Source: JBMOGA01 sp049318625
Lineage (GTDB): Bacteria > Pseudomonadota > Alphaproteobacteria > Rhizobiales > Hyphomicrobiaceae
Length of the DNA: 19,657 nucleotides
NCBI GenBank assembly: GCA_049318625.1
Contig: JBMOGA010000068.1
Location: 1-19,657, forward strand
Direction of reading: 5' to 3'
Position numbers and translations under genes: made by a program
In this document: piece after piece, positions 7,399 through 15,915 of the stretch
Numbering within the stretch: the stretch's first letter is position 1
How the letters are laid out: each line of letters starts with the position of its first letter
Notes under the pieces: generated by a model
The model's database searches: none
The model's input: the letters and a program-made list of their open reading frames with translations, nothing else
Told to the model about the DNA's origin: nothing

Positions 7399-7862
7399 TG
7401 GCGCGGCGTTAGGACGCGCCGAGTCAAATACGGCTTTAACGAGGCAGTTTGCTGCGTTGCGGGGCGCCCGAGAGTTATCCAAGTATGACTAGTGGTTAGC
7501 GCAGCGGCCTCGCATCAGAAAAAATGATTGGCACAGCCGTCCCGAGACGCTAGAGGTAGCGATCGGTGGTAGAATGCGCGTGTAAAAGACGCGCCGGATC
7601 AAAGGGTTCGAAAGTCTTAAGGAAGTCGCATGGTAGTTCGGCCGGGTTGGGCTTGCGCTCGCTCCCATTTCACTTCAAAGGGCCGGGTCGTCGTGCGGGT
7701 CTTCACGCAGGACAGAAGCGTGGGGGCCGGAGATTGCTCCGGTTCACCGCGACGGCAGGGGCGCTGAAAGCCTCGATGGAGCGGCCGGCAGGACCGGTCC
7801 GGACCGCAGAAGGTTCAAAACGGCGGCCGGACGTGTGTCGGTAGTGCGTAACGAGAGTTGAT
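7399..7862 (+). other. 464-base non-coding stretch with several hairpins
   Basis: No frame here looks like a real protein; a 92-residue frame at 7566-7844 is basic and low in plausibility. Perfect or near-perfect hairpins are seen. GGCGCG/CGCGCC (7400-7420) could be a weak end for the symporter transcript. CGCTA-GAGG-TAGCG is at 7548-7561, GCGCGT-GTAAAAG-ACGCGC at 7576-7594 and CCGGAG-ATTG-CTCCGG at 7727-7742. Overlapping palindromes lie at 7791-7806. It may be a structured leader of the hydrolase gene or hold a small RNA. This is inference. Confidence 0.4.
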
Positions 7863-8753
7863 ATGAGCAAGACGAGCAGTGGTTCGGGGCCGGCCCAGAA
7901 AACAACGGCATCGATCCACGATTCAGTTTTCATTCCGGGCGGTCCCGTCGGCGTGCTCCTCGCGCACAGCCTCGGGGGCTCGCCGGCTGACGTCCGCTAC
8001 GTCGCGCAGAACTTGGCACGCGCCGGCTACACGGTCAGCTGCCCGGTCCTGGCCGGGCATGGCGCGAACCGCGACAAACTCGACGGCACGACGTGGTGGG
8101 ATTGGTACGCCTCGCTCGAGGAGGCCCACGATCAGTTGCGGGCCCACTGCGACAAAGTGATCGTCGGCGGCCTGTCGGCCGGTGGCATCATGACCTTGCA
8201 TCTGGCCGCCAAGCGTTCTTCCGGCGTCGACGGCATCGTGCTGCTCTCGCCGACGCTCTGGCCCGATGGCTGGGCGGTGCCGTGGTATTTCAATTTCACC
8301 CGGCTGATCCGCCACAAGTGGTTCGCCAACTTGCTGTTCTACGCAGAGCGCGAGCCCTATGGCATCAAGGACGAGCGGGTGCGGCGCCTGGTCGTCGGCG
8401 CGCTCGAGCAGCAGACACCGAAGCGTATCGGCTTCCACGGCGGCGTGTTCCACGAGTTCCGCTGGATGGTGAATGCGGTGAAGACCGGCCTCGGCGCACT
8501 GCGACAGCCGACCCTGATCATACACCCGCGCCAGGACGACCGCTCGAGCCTGCGCAACGTGGCCTATTTGCAGGAGAAGCTGGGCGGCGTTGTCGAGACG
8601 GTGGTTCTGGACGATTGCTACCACGTGATCACGTTGGACAAGCAACGCGACCTCGTGGTCGACCGCCTGCTGGCTTTTGCGGGCCGTTTCGCATCCGATG
8701 TGCGCAAGTCCCAGCCGGGTCAGCCGGTGCGGCTGCGCTCGGCGGCCGAGTGA
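7863..8753 (+). CDS. Alpha/beta hydrolase, carboxylesterase/lipase of the Est30 type
   Basis: This 296-residue cytoplasmic serine hydrolase has no signal peptide. The opening VLLAHSLGGSPADVRYVAQNL (31-51) replaces the usual LLHGFTG oxyanion segment. GLSAG (103-107) is the nucleophile elbow with Ser105. HPRQDD (221-226) supplies the acidic residue, probably Asp225 or Asp226. CYHVI places the catalytic His at 254. LAGHGANRDKLDGTTWWDW (63-81) also matches Est30-like carboxylesterases and monoacylglycerol lipases. The likely activity is hydrolysis of short or medium acyl esters; the natural substrate is unknown. The ribosome site is weak (GAGAG). The gene has a long upstream non-coding stretch and converges on the DUF2147 gene. 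Confidence 0.9.
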   Translation: MSKTSSGSGPAQKTTASIHDSVFIPGGPVGVLLAHSLGGSPADVRYVAQNLARAGYTVSCPVLAGHGANRDKLDGTTWWDWYASLEEAHDQLRAHCDKVIVGGLSAGGIMTLHLAAKRSSGVDGIVLLSPTLWPDGWAVPWYFNFTRLIRHKWFANLLFYAEREPYGIKDERVRRLVVGALEQQTPKRIGFHGGVFHEFRWMVNAVKTGLGALRQPTLIIHPRQDDRSSLRNVAYLQEKLGGVVETVVLDDCYHVITLDKQRDLVVDRLLAFAGRFASDVRKSQPGQPVRLRSAAE

Positions 8754-8760
8754 TTGGAGG

Positions 8761-8784
8761 GTGTGGTGGTCCAAGCCGCCACGC
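8761..8784. terminator. Hairpin between convergent hydrolase and DUF2147 genes
   Basis: GTGTGGTGG (8761-8769) pairs with CCGCCACGC (8776-8784), with two G-T wobbles, around the loop TCCAAG. It lies 8 bases after the hydrolase stop and 24 bases from the DUF2147 stop, the expected place for a shared terminator. No T-run follows on either strand. Confidence 0.4.
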
Positions 8785-8807
8785 CCGTTCATGCGCCGCC
8801 CGGGCCT

Positions 8808-9362
8808 TCAGCTCCGCGCCGGCAGCGGGCAGCGATTGGGCGGCTCGGTTGCGCGGATCCAAACGAACTTTCGATTCAACAGCTTGATGCCCTTGTAGCC
8901 CATCACCTGAAGGCGGTCGCCGGCCAGCAGCGTGAGCTCTACCTTGAACGCCTTCCCTTGCCGGGGATCGTAGATCCAACCGTCGTCGTAGGTCCCATCG
9001 GACTTCGCCACCAGACTGCCGAGGACGGGCAAACCGCAGATCGGCCGGACGCGCTGGGCGGGCTCTTCGTTGAGGGCATCGACGAGCGGCCGCCCCGTCG
9101 CCCGATCGTTGGGGTCGCGAAGCCAAACGATGCGGCCACACAGCTTGTCGGCGGCCTCCGGTCCGCAAGGGCCAATTTCGACGACGCCGTCGCCGGTATG
9201 GTCGAGCCACAGACCGGCGAAAGGATTGGGGGGGGCTGGCGGCGGCAAAGGCGCGGAAGTTGCATTGCCGCGCTTGGCAGTTTGGGCAAATGAGGGTGCC
9301 GCCACCCCGATGCCCAGGATTGAGACAAGTATTAGCAAGAATTTTGGCATAGAACTGGTCAT
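8808..9362 (-). CDS. Secreted DUF2147 domain protein
   Basis: This 184-residue protein has an N-terminal signal peptide (MTSSMPKFLLILVSILGIG..., likely cut after PSFA) and a proline-rich linker. A DUF2147 domain then runs to the end. The domain is recognisable from GLWLDHTGDGVVEIGPC near residue 51, then LCGRIVWLRDP, DGWIYDPRQGKAFKVELTL, LQVMGYKGI and FVWIR. These are small periplasmic beta-barrel-like, lipocalin-type proteins of unknown function. Three cysteines follow in the mature part, two of them in the CGP...LCGR segment. No good ribosome site is seen at this ATG. Alternative starts at 9350 (MPKF) or 9416 (with GGGG upstream) are possible. It is divergent from the ABC exporter operon. 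Confidence 0.85.
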   Translation of the reverse strand: MTSSMPKFLLILVSILGIGVAAPSFAQTAKRGNATSAPLPPPAPPNPFAGLWLDHTGDGVVEIGPCGPEAADKLCGRIVWLRDPNDRATGRPLVDALNEEPAQRVRPICGLPVLGSLVAKSDGTYDDGWIYDPRQGKAFKVELTLLAGDRLQVMGYKGIKLLNRKFVWIRATEPPNRCPLPARS

Positions 9363-9660
9363 CGGATCCGCTGAGTTAACTTGAGCGTTGCGGGTGGACA
9401 TCAGGGAAGCACTCATGTACGACCCCAATTTGACGGCGTGCGGTCTTGGCGACGGTCCTAGCAGAGAACGTGCACTGCGGTCGACGGAGCCGGTGACGCA
9501 AACCGTGCACTTGGTTTCCGGATCGAGAGCGCGGCGCGGGCGCGGCACGGCGCTGCAGCCGACGCAGCGCTGGTTGCAACACAATTGTGCCCAGCGGCTG
9601 ATGATAAGGGGTCTGGCAGTCCGGCTTCCAGTCGAAGCTACAACGAGACAGTTTGCGTAA
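9363..9660. promoter_or_regulatory. Divergent region upstream of the ABC exporter operon
   Basis: This 298-base gap holds no convincing gene. CACAATTGTG (9580-9589) is a perfect 10-base palindrome, 71 bases before the permease start, and is a candidate operator. CGTGCACT occurs twice as a direct repeat (9469-9476 and 9504-9511). No well-spaced -35/-10 pair was found, and the permease ATG has no strong ribosome site. Confidence 0.4.
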
Positions 9661-10788
9661 ATGATCCTGACCCTCGCCACCCGAAATCTCTTCTACGATC
9701 GCATTCGCCTGGCGGTGACGCTGGTCGGCATCCTGTTCTCGATCGTACTGGTGGCCGTGCAACTCGGACTTTACCTGGGCGCCCGCAAGACCATCGTCGG
9801 CATGATCGATCATGCCAATGCCGATCTTTGGGTCGTCACCTACGGCGCCAAGAGCTTCGAGGAATCGCAACTGCAGAGCGGCCGCCAGCGTTACGTCGCG
9901 CTCGCCGTGCCGGGCGTGCAGTCGGTGACCCCTCTGGTCGTCTCGTTCGTCCGCTGGCGCAAGCCCGAGGGCGGGCTGGTGCTGTCGGTGCTGGTCGGCA
10001 CCGATATCGCCGACGGCGGCCTCGAGCCCTGGAACGTGGTCGAGGGCCGCTCCGCCTCGCTGCGGGAGCCCGATGCAATCGGCGTCGACCGCACCTATTT
10101 CAAGAGCCTCGGCATCAAGGGTATCGGCGACACCGCCGAACTGCTCGGCCACCGGGTCCGGGTGGCGACCGTAACCGAAGGCATCCGCTCGTTCACGATG
10201 TCGCCCTACCTGTGGACCACCACCGATCGCGCCCGTCAGATGATCAAGGCCACCGGCGACGAGGCGACCTTCTACCTCGTCAAGGTCCGCCCGGGCGTCG
10301 ATATCGAGGCGGTCCGCCGCGATATCCAGGCGGCGACCGACGACACCGAGGTTTTGACCGTCGCGGAGTTCCGCGACCGCAGCCTGCGCCATTGGCTGTT
10401 CGGGACGGGCGCCGGCGTGGCGCTGATCGGCGGCGCCGTGCTCGGCCTGCTGGTCGGCACCGTCATCGTCGCCCAGACACTCTATTCGAGCACCAAGGAT
10501 CACTTGACCGAGTTCGCCACGCTGCGCGCGCTCGGCTCATCCACCGGCTACATCCGCAAGGTGATCATGGCGCAGGCCGGTCTCAGCGCCGTCCTCGGCT
10601 ACGTGCTCGGCATGTCCATCGCCATGCTGGTGGTGCTCGCCAGCCAGAGCAGCGCGCTGCCGATCGTCATGACGGCGGAACTCGCTCTGGTGCTGTTCCT
10701 GCTGACGCTCAGCATGTGCATGATCTCCGCAATTTCGGCGATCTTCAAGGTCACCCGTTTGGATCCTGCGATGGTGTTCTCCAGATGA
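9661..10788 (+). CDS. ABC exporter permease, DevC/FtsX-type (MacB-like topology)
   Basis: This 375-residue permease has one N-terminal membrane helix (about 17-40), a periplasmic domain of about 200 residues, and three C-terminal helices (about 248-272, 302-327 and 340-362). The cytoplasmic segment EFATLRALGSS (284-294) is the coupling region typical of FtsX-domain permeases. Opening with ATRNLFYDRIRLAVTLVGI is characteristic of the DevC group. It works with the next two genes as a MacAB-like tripartite exporter moving a lipid-like or other envelope substrate through a TolC-like channel. The stop codon overlaps the ATPase start in ATGA, so the two are translationally coupled. Confidence 0.9.
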   Translation: MILTLATRNLFYDRIRLAVTLVGILFSIVLVAVQLGLYLGARKTIVGMIDHANADLWVVTYGAKSFEESQLQSGRQRYVALAVPGVQSVTPLVVSFVRWRKPEGGLVLSVLVGTDIADGGLEPWNVVEGRSASLREPDAIGVDRTYFKSLGIKGIGDTAELLGHRVRVATVTEGIRSFTMSPYLWTTTDRARQMIKATGDEATFYLVKVRPGVDIEAVRRDIQAATDDTEVLTVAEFRDRSLRHWLFGTGAGVALIGGAVLGLLVGTVIVAQTLYSSTKDHLTEFATLRALGSSTGYIRKVIMAQAGLSAVLGYVLGMSIAMLVVLASQSSALPIVMTAELALVLFLLTLSMCMISAISAIFKVTRLDPAMVFSR

Positions 10789-11537
10789 GTAAACCGCCGC
10801 TTCTCAAAGCCCGCGACATTGTGAAGGATCTTGGCGAAGGCGCCGGCCGCATTCGCGCGCTCAAGGGCGTCTCCCTCACCTTGAAGCCCGGCGAACTGAC
10901 CCTGCTGATGGGGCCCTCGGGCAGCGGCAAGACCACGCTGCTGTCCATCCTCGGCTGCATTCTCTCGCCGACCTCCGGCTCTCTCATGATCGCCGGCGAG
11001 CAGGTCGAAGGCCTCGACCCCGAGAAACTCGCTGACATTCGCCGCCGGCACGTCGGGTTCATTTTCCAGTCCTACAACCTGTTCCCGACGCTGACGGCCA
11101 TCGAGAACGTTCGCCTCGCGCTCGATGTGCGCGGCATCCCCAAGCAGGAAACCATTGCGCGCGCCACCGAGGCCCTTGGCGAGGTCGGCCTTTCGCAGCG
11201 CCTGCTGAACTATCCCCGTCACCTCAGTGGTGGCGAGCAGCAGCGTGTCGCGGTGGCGCGGGCGCTGGCCGCACGGCCGGCGGTCATCCTTGCCGACGAA
11301 CCGACCGCCGCGCTCGACAGCGAGAACGGTCATCAGGTGATGGCGCTGCTGGCGCGTATCGCCAAGGACGAAAGCCGGACGGTTCTGGCCGTGACGCACG
11401 ACCCGCGGACCCACTCCTACGCGGATCGCATCGTGCGCATCGAGGACGGTCGCATCGTCGGCGAGGAACGCAGGGCCGAGGCGGGGGAGAACGTCAAGCA
11501 CTACGATCTGACACGGAAACGGAAAGCCAATGTTTAA
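10785..11537 (+). CDS. ABC exporter ATP-binding protein, DevA/LolD/MacB-type
   Basis: This 250-residue cytoplasmic ATPase has all the expected motifs: Walker A GPSGSGKT (43-50), Q-loop FQ (94-95), signature LSGGEQQ (147-153), Walker B VILADEP (167-173), D-loop SAL-like AALD (175-178) and H-loop His205. It powers the DevC-type permease. The start overlaps the permease stop by 4 bases, and its own end overlaps the adaptor gene by 8 bases, showing a tight operon. The C-terminal 20 residues are rich in charge (KHYDLTRKRKANV), as in DevA-type proteins. Confidence 0.93.
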   Translation: MSKPPLLKARDIVKDLGEGAGRIRALKGVSLTLKPGELTLLMGPSGSGKTTLLSILGCILSPTSGSLMIAGEQVEGLDPEKLADIRRRHVGFIFQSYNLFPTLTAIENVRLALDVRGIPKQETIARATEALGEVGLSQRLLNYPRHLSGGEQQRVAVARALAARPAVILADEPTAALDSENGHQVMALLARIAKDESRTVLAVTHDPRTHSYADRIVRIEDGRIVGEERRAEAGENVKHYDLTRKRKANV

Positions 11538-12690
11538 GGTCGACACCACCCTTTCGAGCTTCGTCGTGGCCAGTGCCATGGCGGCCGCGATCGCCGTCGG
11601 CGCGGGTCGCGTGAACGAGATCCTGCACGTCGCCGGGCTGGCGGGTGCGTCGGCCGGGAATGCGGTATCGACCGCCGCGGTCGCCGCGCCGCGCGATTCC
11701 CAGCCCGTGGCTGGATCGGGCCAGTGGGCGGCGTCGGCGCCCGGCCGCGTCGAGCCGCTCGGCGGCGATGTCCGCATCGTCAGCCAGATGCCGGGTAAGA
11801 TCATCGAGGTCCTGGTCGCCGTGAACGATCAGGTGAAGGCCGGCGATCTGCTGTTCCGCCTCGACGACGACGACTACCGCGCGCGCATGGACGCAGCTGA
11901 CGCCGAAGTCTCGGTCCGCATCCGCGAGCGCGACCAGGAGAACGTCGGCAAGCTGGCCAAGGATCGCCGCGTCGCCGAAGACAATCTGGACCGGTCGCAG
12001 CACGCGCTGTTCGCCAGCCGCTTCGATCTCGATCGCGTCATGGCCAATCGGCGCGCCGGCCGCGCCACCGACGGTGACGTCGCCAATGCCCGCACTGCCG
12101 TCGACAATGCCAAGGCCCAGGTCGAGCGCGAGCGCGAGGCATTGCAGCGCGTCCTGGCCGGCGGCAACGTCCCGCTTCCGACCCGGCTCGAGGCGGGCCT
12201 TTCGGTGGCCCGCGCCGAACTCGCCGTCGCCGAGACGGCGCTCGGCCGCACACGCATCCGTGCGCCCATCGACGGCACGGTGCTGCAGGTCAACGCCAAG
12301 GTCGGCGAGATGGCGGCACCCAGTCCCGAACTCACCATGGTGCTGCTCGGCGACCTCTCCAAGCTGCGCGTGCGCGCCGAGATCGTCGAGCGCGACATCG
12401 ACAAGGTCCGGGTCGGTCAGGGCACCGTCGTCACGTCCGATGCTTTTCCCGGCCGTCAGTTCACTGGACGTGTGACACAGGTGGCTCGGGCCATGTCTGC
12501 GCCCATGGTCTCCCAGAAGGGACCGCGGCGACCGAACGACGTCGACGTTCTCGAGGTTCTTGTCGAATTGACGGGGCCGACCCCGCTGCTCCCTGGCATG
12601 CGCACCGACGTCTTTTTCAAGCCGGAGGGTTCGGCGGCCGGTGATGCCAAGTCCCCTCCCGGTGCGCCGGCAGTGGCCGAGAAGCGTTGA
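11530..12690 (+). CDS. HlyD/DevB-family periplasmic adaptor of the ABC exporter
   Basis: This 386-residue membrane-fusion protein has an N-terminal anchor helix (about 8-24) and an Ala-rich linker. The first lipoyl half-motif is around APGRVEPLGGDVRIVSQMPG. A long alpha-helical hairpin follows (about 115-225, rich in Arg, Glu and Ala), then the second half RIRAPIDGTVLQV and a beta-barrel domain with VEV/ELTGP. The final 20 residues are a Pro/Ala tail. It should link the DevC/DevA pump to an outer-membrane TolC-like channel, which is not encoded here. The frame overlaps the ATPase gene by 8 bases. The operon ends at a hairpin 30 bases downstream. Confidence 0.9.
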   Translation: MFKVDTTLSSFVVASAMAAAIAVGAGRVNEILHVAGLAGASAGNAVSTAAVAAPRDSQPVAGSGQWAASAPGRVEPLGGDVRIVSQMPGKIIEVLVAVNDQVKAGDLLFRLDDDDYRARMDAADAEVSVRIRERDQENVGKLAKDRRVAEDNLDRSQHALFASRFDLDRVMANRRAGRATDGDVANARTAVDNAKAQVEREREALQRVLAGGNVPLPTRLEAGLSVARAELAVAETALGRTRIRAPIDGTVLQVNAKVGEMAAPSPELTMVLLGDLSKLRVRAEIVERDIDKVRVGQGTVVTSDAFPGRQFTGRVTQVARAMSAPMVSQKGPRRPNDVDVLEVLVELTGPTPLLPGMRTDVFFKPEGSAAGDAKSPPGAPAVAEKR

Positions 12691-12720
12691 GCGGTCGACG
12701 GACGCAAGCACACCGCGCAT

Positions 12721-12740
12721 AGGGGCCCTCGTGGGCCCCT
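12721..12740 (+). terminator. Terminator hairpin between convergent exporter operons
   Basis: AGGGGCCC (12721-12728) and GGGCCCCT (12733-12740) form a perfect 8-base stem with the loop TCGT, 30 bases after the adaptor stop. It is followed by TCTGCT, a poor T-tract. It also lies 33 bases past the stop of the convergent RND gene, so it may act for both strands. Confidence 0.7.
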
Positions 12741-12773
12741 TCTGCTATCGCAGCCTCGAACGGCGTCGCCGCA

Positions 12774-15700
12774 TTACTCCGCAGCCAGCCTCGGCGGCGC
12801 GGTACGCGGAGCCGCGGGCGCCGCTTCGACGGCCGGCGCGCCGGCATCGGCGGTCTCCGGCTCGTCGGTCGGCCCGACGAACCGGCTGAACATCCGCTCG
12901 AGCCCGCGCGAGATGTCGTCCATCAGCACGAACACCGACGGGACGAAAACCAGCGACAGCAGCGTCGACGAGATCAGGCCGCCGATCACCGCGACCGCCA
13001 TCGGCGCACGGAACTCGCCGCCCGAGCCGAGCGCCAGCGCCGACGGGATCATGCCGCCGACCATCGCGATCGTGGTCATCACGATGGGTCGAGCACGCTT
13101 GCGGCCGGCATCGATGATCGCGGCGTCGCGCGGCACGCCACGGGCGATTTCCTCGACCGCGAAGTCGACCAGCATGATCGCATTCTTGGTCACGATGCCC
13201 ATCAGCATCAGTATGCCGATCACGACCGGCATGGAGATCGGCATTTGTGCGATGGCGAGCGCGACGATGGCGCCACCGATAGACAGCGGCAGCGAGAACA
13301 GGATGGTGATCGGCTGCAGGAAGCTCGAGAACAGCAGCACGAGCACCGCGAACACCATCATGATGCCGCTGCCCATCGCCCGGGCGAACCCGGCGAACAC
13401 CTCATCCATGATCTCGGCATCGCCGAACTGCTTGAGGGTGGTCCCGGCCGGCAGAGCCTTCGACGCCGGCAGGTTCCTGACCGCCTCAACCGCATCGCCG
13501 AGCGGCACGCCGGGTGCCAGATCCGCGCCGAGCGTGATGCGCCGCTGACGATTGTAGCGATCGATGGCCGTCGGACCCTGGGCCATCTCGAAGGCGGCCA
13601 CCGAGCCGAGCGGTACCGCCCCGCCAGCGGCGGTCGCCACCCGCAAGGCCTCGAGCGTCTTGCCGTCCGCGCGCGCGGCGACATCGAGTTGCACCCGGAT
13701 CGGCACCAGTCGGTCGCCGACGTCGAACTTGGCGAGAGCCGCGCCGACATCACCGATCGTCGCGATGCGGATCGCCTCGGCGATGGCGTCGGTCGAAACG
13801 CCGAGCTTGGCGGCCAGCGCGGTGTCCGGAACGATGCGCAGTTCCGGACGGTCGAGTTCGGCCGTCGACACCACCTGGCCGAGGATCGCCAGCTCCTTCA
13901 TCTGGCCGGTGATGCGCGCCGCGCTGTAGTTGACGGCCGCATCGTCCCGGCCGCTGACCACCATCTGGAACTGGCGCTGTCCGTTCTCCTGCAGGAACCA
14001 GAAGCGAATGTCGGGCACGACCTGGAGATCGGCGGCCAGAACGTCGCGGAACTGCGCCTGAGTGAGCTTGCGCTGCTCTTTGGGGAGCAGGTTCAAGACC
14101 AGCGTTGCCTTGCGCACCTCGGCACCGGAGCCGAGAACCTGCCCCCCGCTGACGAAGACGCTGCGCGTTTCGGGATGACTGCTGACGATTTCCGAGACCC
14201 GCCGCGCAACGTCGCGTGTTTCTTCCAGGCGCGAGCCGGGCGGCAACTCGATCGCCACCATCATGCGGGCGTTGTCCTCCTCGGGCATGAACCCCGACGG
14301 GAGGGTATAGAAACTGCCGATCGATGCGGCGAACACCAGCAGGCCGACACCGACCGCCGTGATCCTGTGGCGAACCGACCAGGCGACCAGCCGGGTGTAG
14401 AGCCGGAGCGTAAGGCCCTCGCGATCGACATGATGGGTGTCGTGCATGAAGTAGGCGGCGAGCAATGGCGTGATGAGGCGGGCGACCAGCAGTGAGAACA
14501 GGACGGCCGCCGCAACGACGAGACCGAACTGCTTGAAGTACTGGCCCGCGATGCCGCCCATGAAGCTCACGGGAACGAATACGGCAACGATCGTCATCGT
14601 GATGGCGATGACGGCGAGGCCGATCTCGTCCGCCGCTTCCAGCGCGGCCCGATAGGGCGATTTCCCCATCCGGATGTGCCGGACGATGTTCTCGATCTCG
14701 ACGATGGCGTCGTCGACCAGGATGCCGGTGACGATCGTGATGGCGAGCAGGCTGACGAGATTGAGGGAGAAGCCCATCATTTCCATCGCCCAGAACGCCG
14801 GGATGATCGACAACGGCAGTGCGATGGCCGAGATCAGAGTGGCGCGCCAATCCCTGAGGAAGATCAGCACCACGAGGATCGCCAGCGCCGCGCCTTCGAG
14901 CAGGCTGGTCATGGTCGAGTCGTAGGCGCCGACCGTGTAGGTGACCGTCGTGTCGATCAGCCGGACTTCCACCTGCGGGTTCGATGCCCTGAGTTCGTCG
15001 AGCTTCTTCTCGACCGCCTTCTGCACGACGACATCGGAGGCACCCTTACTGCGCGTGACGGCAAAGCCGACGACGGGGGTGCCGTCGAGCGCCGCCCAGG
15101 TGCGCGGCTCGGCGATGCTGTCGGTGACGGTGCCGAGCGCGTCCAGCTGCACGCTGCGCCCACCCGGAATGACGATCATGGTGGCGGCGAGGTCGGCGAC
15201 GGACTTCTTGCCGGCGAGCGTGCGGATCGCCTGCTCGCGCCCGCCGATCTCGCCCCGGCCACCCGCCAGATCGACATTGGTGGCGCGCAGTTGGCGGTTC
15301 ACGTCACCGGCGGTAATGCCGTAGGCCAGCAGACGATCCGGATCGAGCGCGATGCGGATCTCGCGTGTCACGCCGCCGACCCGCTCGACCTTCGACACGC
15401 CCTTCACGCTCTGCAGGGCCCGTCCCACGACGTCGTCGACGAACCAGGACAGTTCCTCGGGCGTCATGGCCGGCGCCTTCGCCGCGTAGGTCAGGATCGG
15501 CAGACCCTCGATGTCGATGCGCTGGATGATCGGCTCGTCGATGGTGCGCGGCAGCTCGGCGCGAATGCGCGCAACCGAATCCTTCACGTCGTTCACGGCT
15601 CGATCGACGGGCGCCTCGAGCTGGAACTCGACCACCGTCGTCGAACTGCCCTCGACCACCGTCGAGGTGACGTTCTTGACGCCGCTGATCCCGGCAATCG

Positions 15701-15914
15701 CGTCTTCGACCTTCTTGGTGATCTGGGTCTCGAGTTCCGACGGCGCCGCGCCGGATTGCGTGATCGTGACCGAAACGAGCGGCACATCGATGTTGGGGAA
15801 GCGCGTGATGGCGAGCGTGCTGAAGGAGAACAGCCCGAGTACCATCAGCACGAGGAAGAGCACGAGAGAGGGGACCGGCCGGCGGATCGCCCACGCCGAA
15901 ATGTTCAAGCGCAT
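12774..15914 (-). CDS. RND multidrug efflux pump, HAE1 family (AcrB/MdtB-like inner membrane transporter)
   Basis: This 1046-residue protein has the full length and two-fold layout of RND pumps. A first helix (about 13-33) is followed by a periplasmic porter domain, helices 2-6, a second porter domain and helices 8-12. The TM4 proton-relay pair is intact (DD at 401-402 in GILVDDAIVEIENI). The TM10 lysine is present in GIVTKNAIMLVDF. It exports substrates from the periplasm or outer leaflet using the proton gradient, with the adaptor encoded just upstream. A GAGGAAG ribosome site lies in the 3' end of the adaptor gene, and only one base separates the stop and start. The last 35 residues are an unusual Ala/Pro-rich tail. 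Confidence 0.95.
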   Translation of the reverse strand: MRLNISAWAIRRPVPSLVLFLVLMVLGLFSFSTLAITRFPNIDVPLVSVTITQSGAAPSELETQITKKVEDAIAGISGVKNVTSTVVEGSSTTVVEFQLEAPVDRAVNDVKDSVARIRAELPRTIDEPIIQRIDIEGLPILTYAAKAPAMTPEELSWFVDDVVGRALQSVKGVSKVERVGGVTREIRIALDPDRLLAYGITAGDVNRQLRATNVDLAGGRGEIGGREQAIRTLAGKKSVADLAATMIVIPGGRSVQLDALGTVTDSIAEPRTWAALDGTPVVGFAVTRSKGASDVVVQKAVEKKLDELRASNPQVEVRLIDTTVTYTVGAYDSTMTSLLEGAALAILVVLIFLRDWRATLISAIALPLSIIPAFWAMEMMGFSLNLVSLLAITIVTGILVDDAIVEIENIVRHIRMGKSPYRAALEAADEIGLAVIAITMTIVAVFVPVSFMGGIAGQYFKQFGLVVAAAVLFSLLVARLITPLLAAYFMHDTHHVDREGLTLRLYTRLVAWSVRHRITAVGVGLLVFAASIGSFYTLPSGFMPEEDNARMMVAIELPPGSRLEETRDVARRVSEIVSSHPETRSVFVSGGQVLGSGAEVRKATLVLNLLPKEQRKLTQAQFRDVLAADLQVVPDIRFWFLQENGQRQFQMVVSGRDDAAVNYSAARITGQMKELAILGQVVSTAELDRPELRIVPDTALAAKLGVSTDAIAEAIRIATIGDVGAALAKFDVGDRLVPIRVQLDVAARADGKTLEALRVATAAGGAVPLGSVAAFEMAQGPTAIDRYNRQRRITLGADLAPGVPLGDAVEAVRNLPASKALPAGTTLKQFGDAEIMDEVFAGFARAMGSGIMMVFAVLVLLFSSFLQPITILFSLPLSIGGAIVALAIAQMPISMPVVIGILMLMGIVTKNAIMLVDFAVEEIARGVPRDAAIIDAGRKRARPIVMTTIAMVGGMIPSALALGSGGEFRAPMAVAVIGGLISSTLLSLVFVPSVFVLMDDISRGLERMFSRFVGPTDEPETADAGAPAVEAAPAAPRTAPPRLAAE

Positions 15915-15915
15915 G

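Noticed and set aside
7480..7530. tRNA-like string GTGGTTAGCGCAGCGGCCT
   Set aside because: It resembles a D-arm only; I could not fold acceptor, anticodon and T arms around it.
7566..7844. 92-codon open frame in the hydrolase leader
   Set aside because: Very basic, no hydrophobic pattern or ribosome site, and it runs through several hairpins.
7438..9656. Near repeat AACGAGGCAGTTTGC (7438-7452) and AACGAGACAGTTTGC (9642-9656) in two intergenic regions
   Set aside because: One mismatch over 15 bases is expected by chance several times in a window this long, and the flanks do not match.
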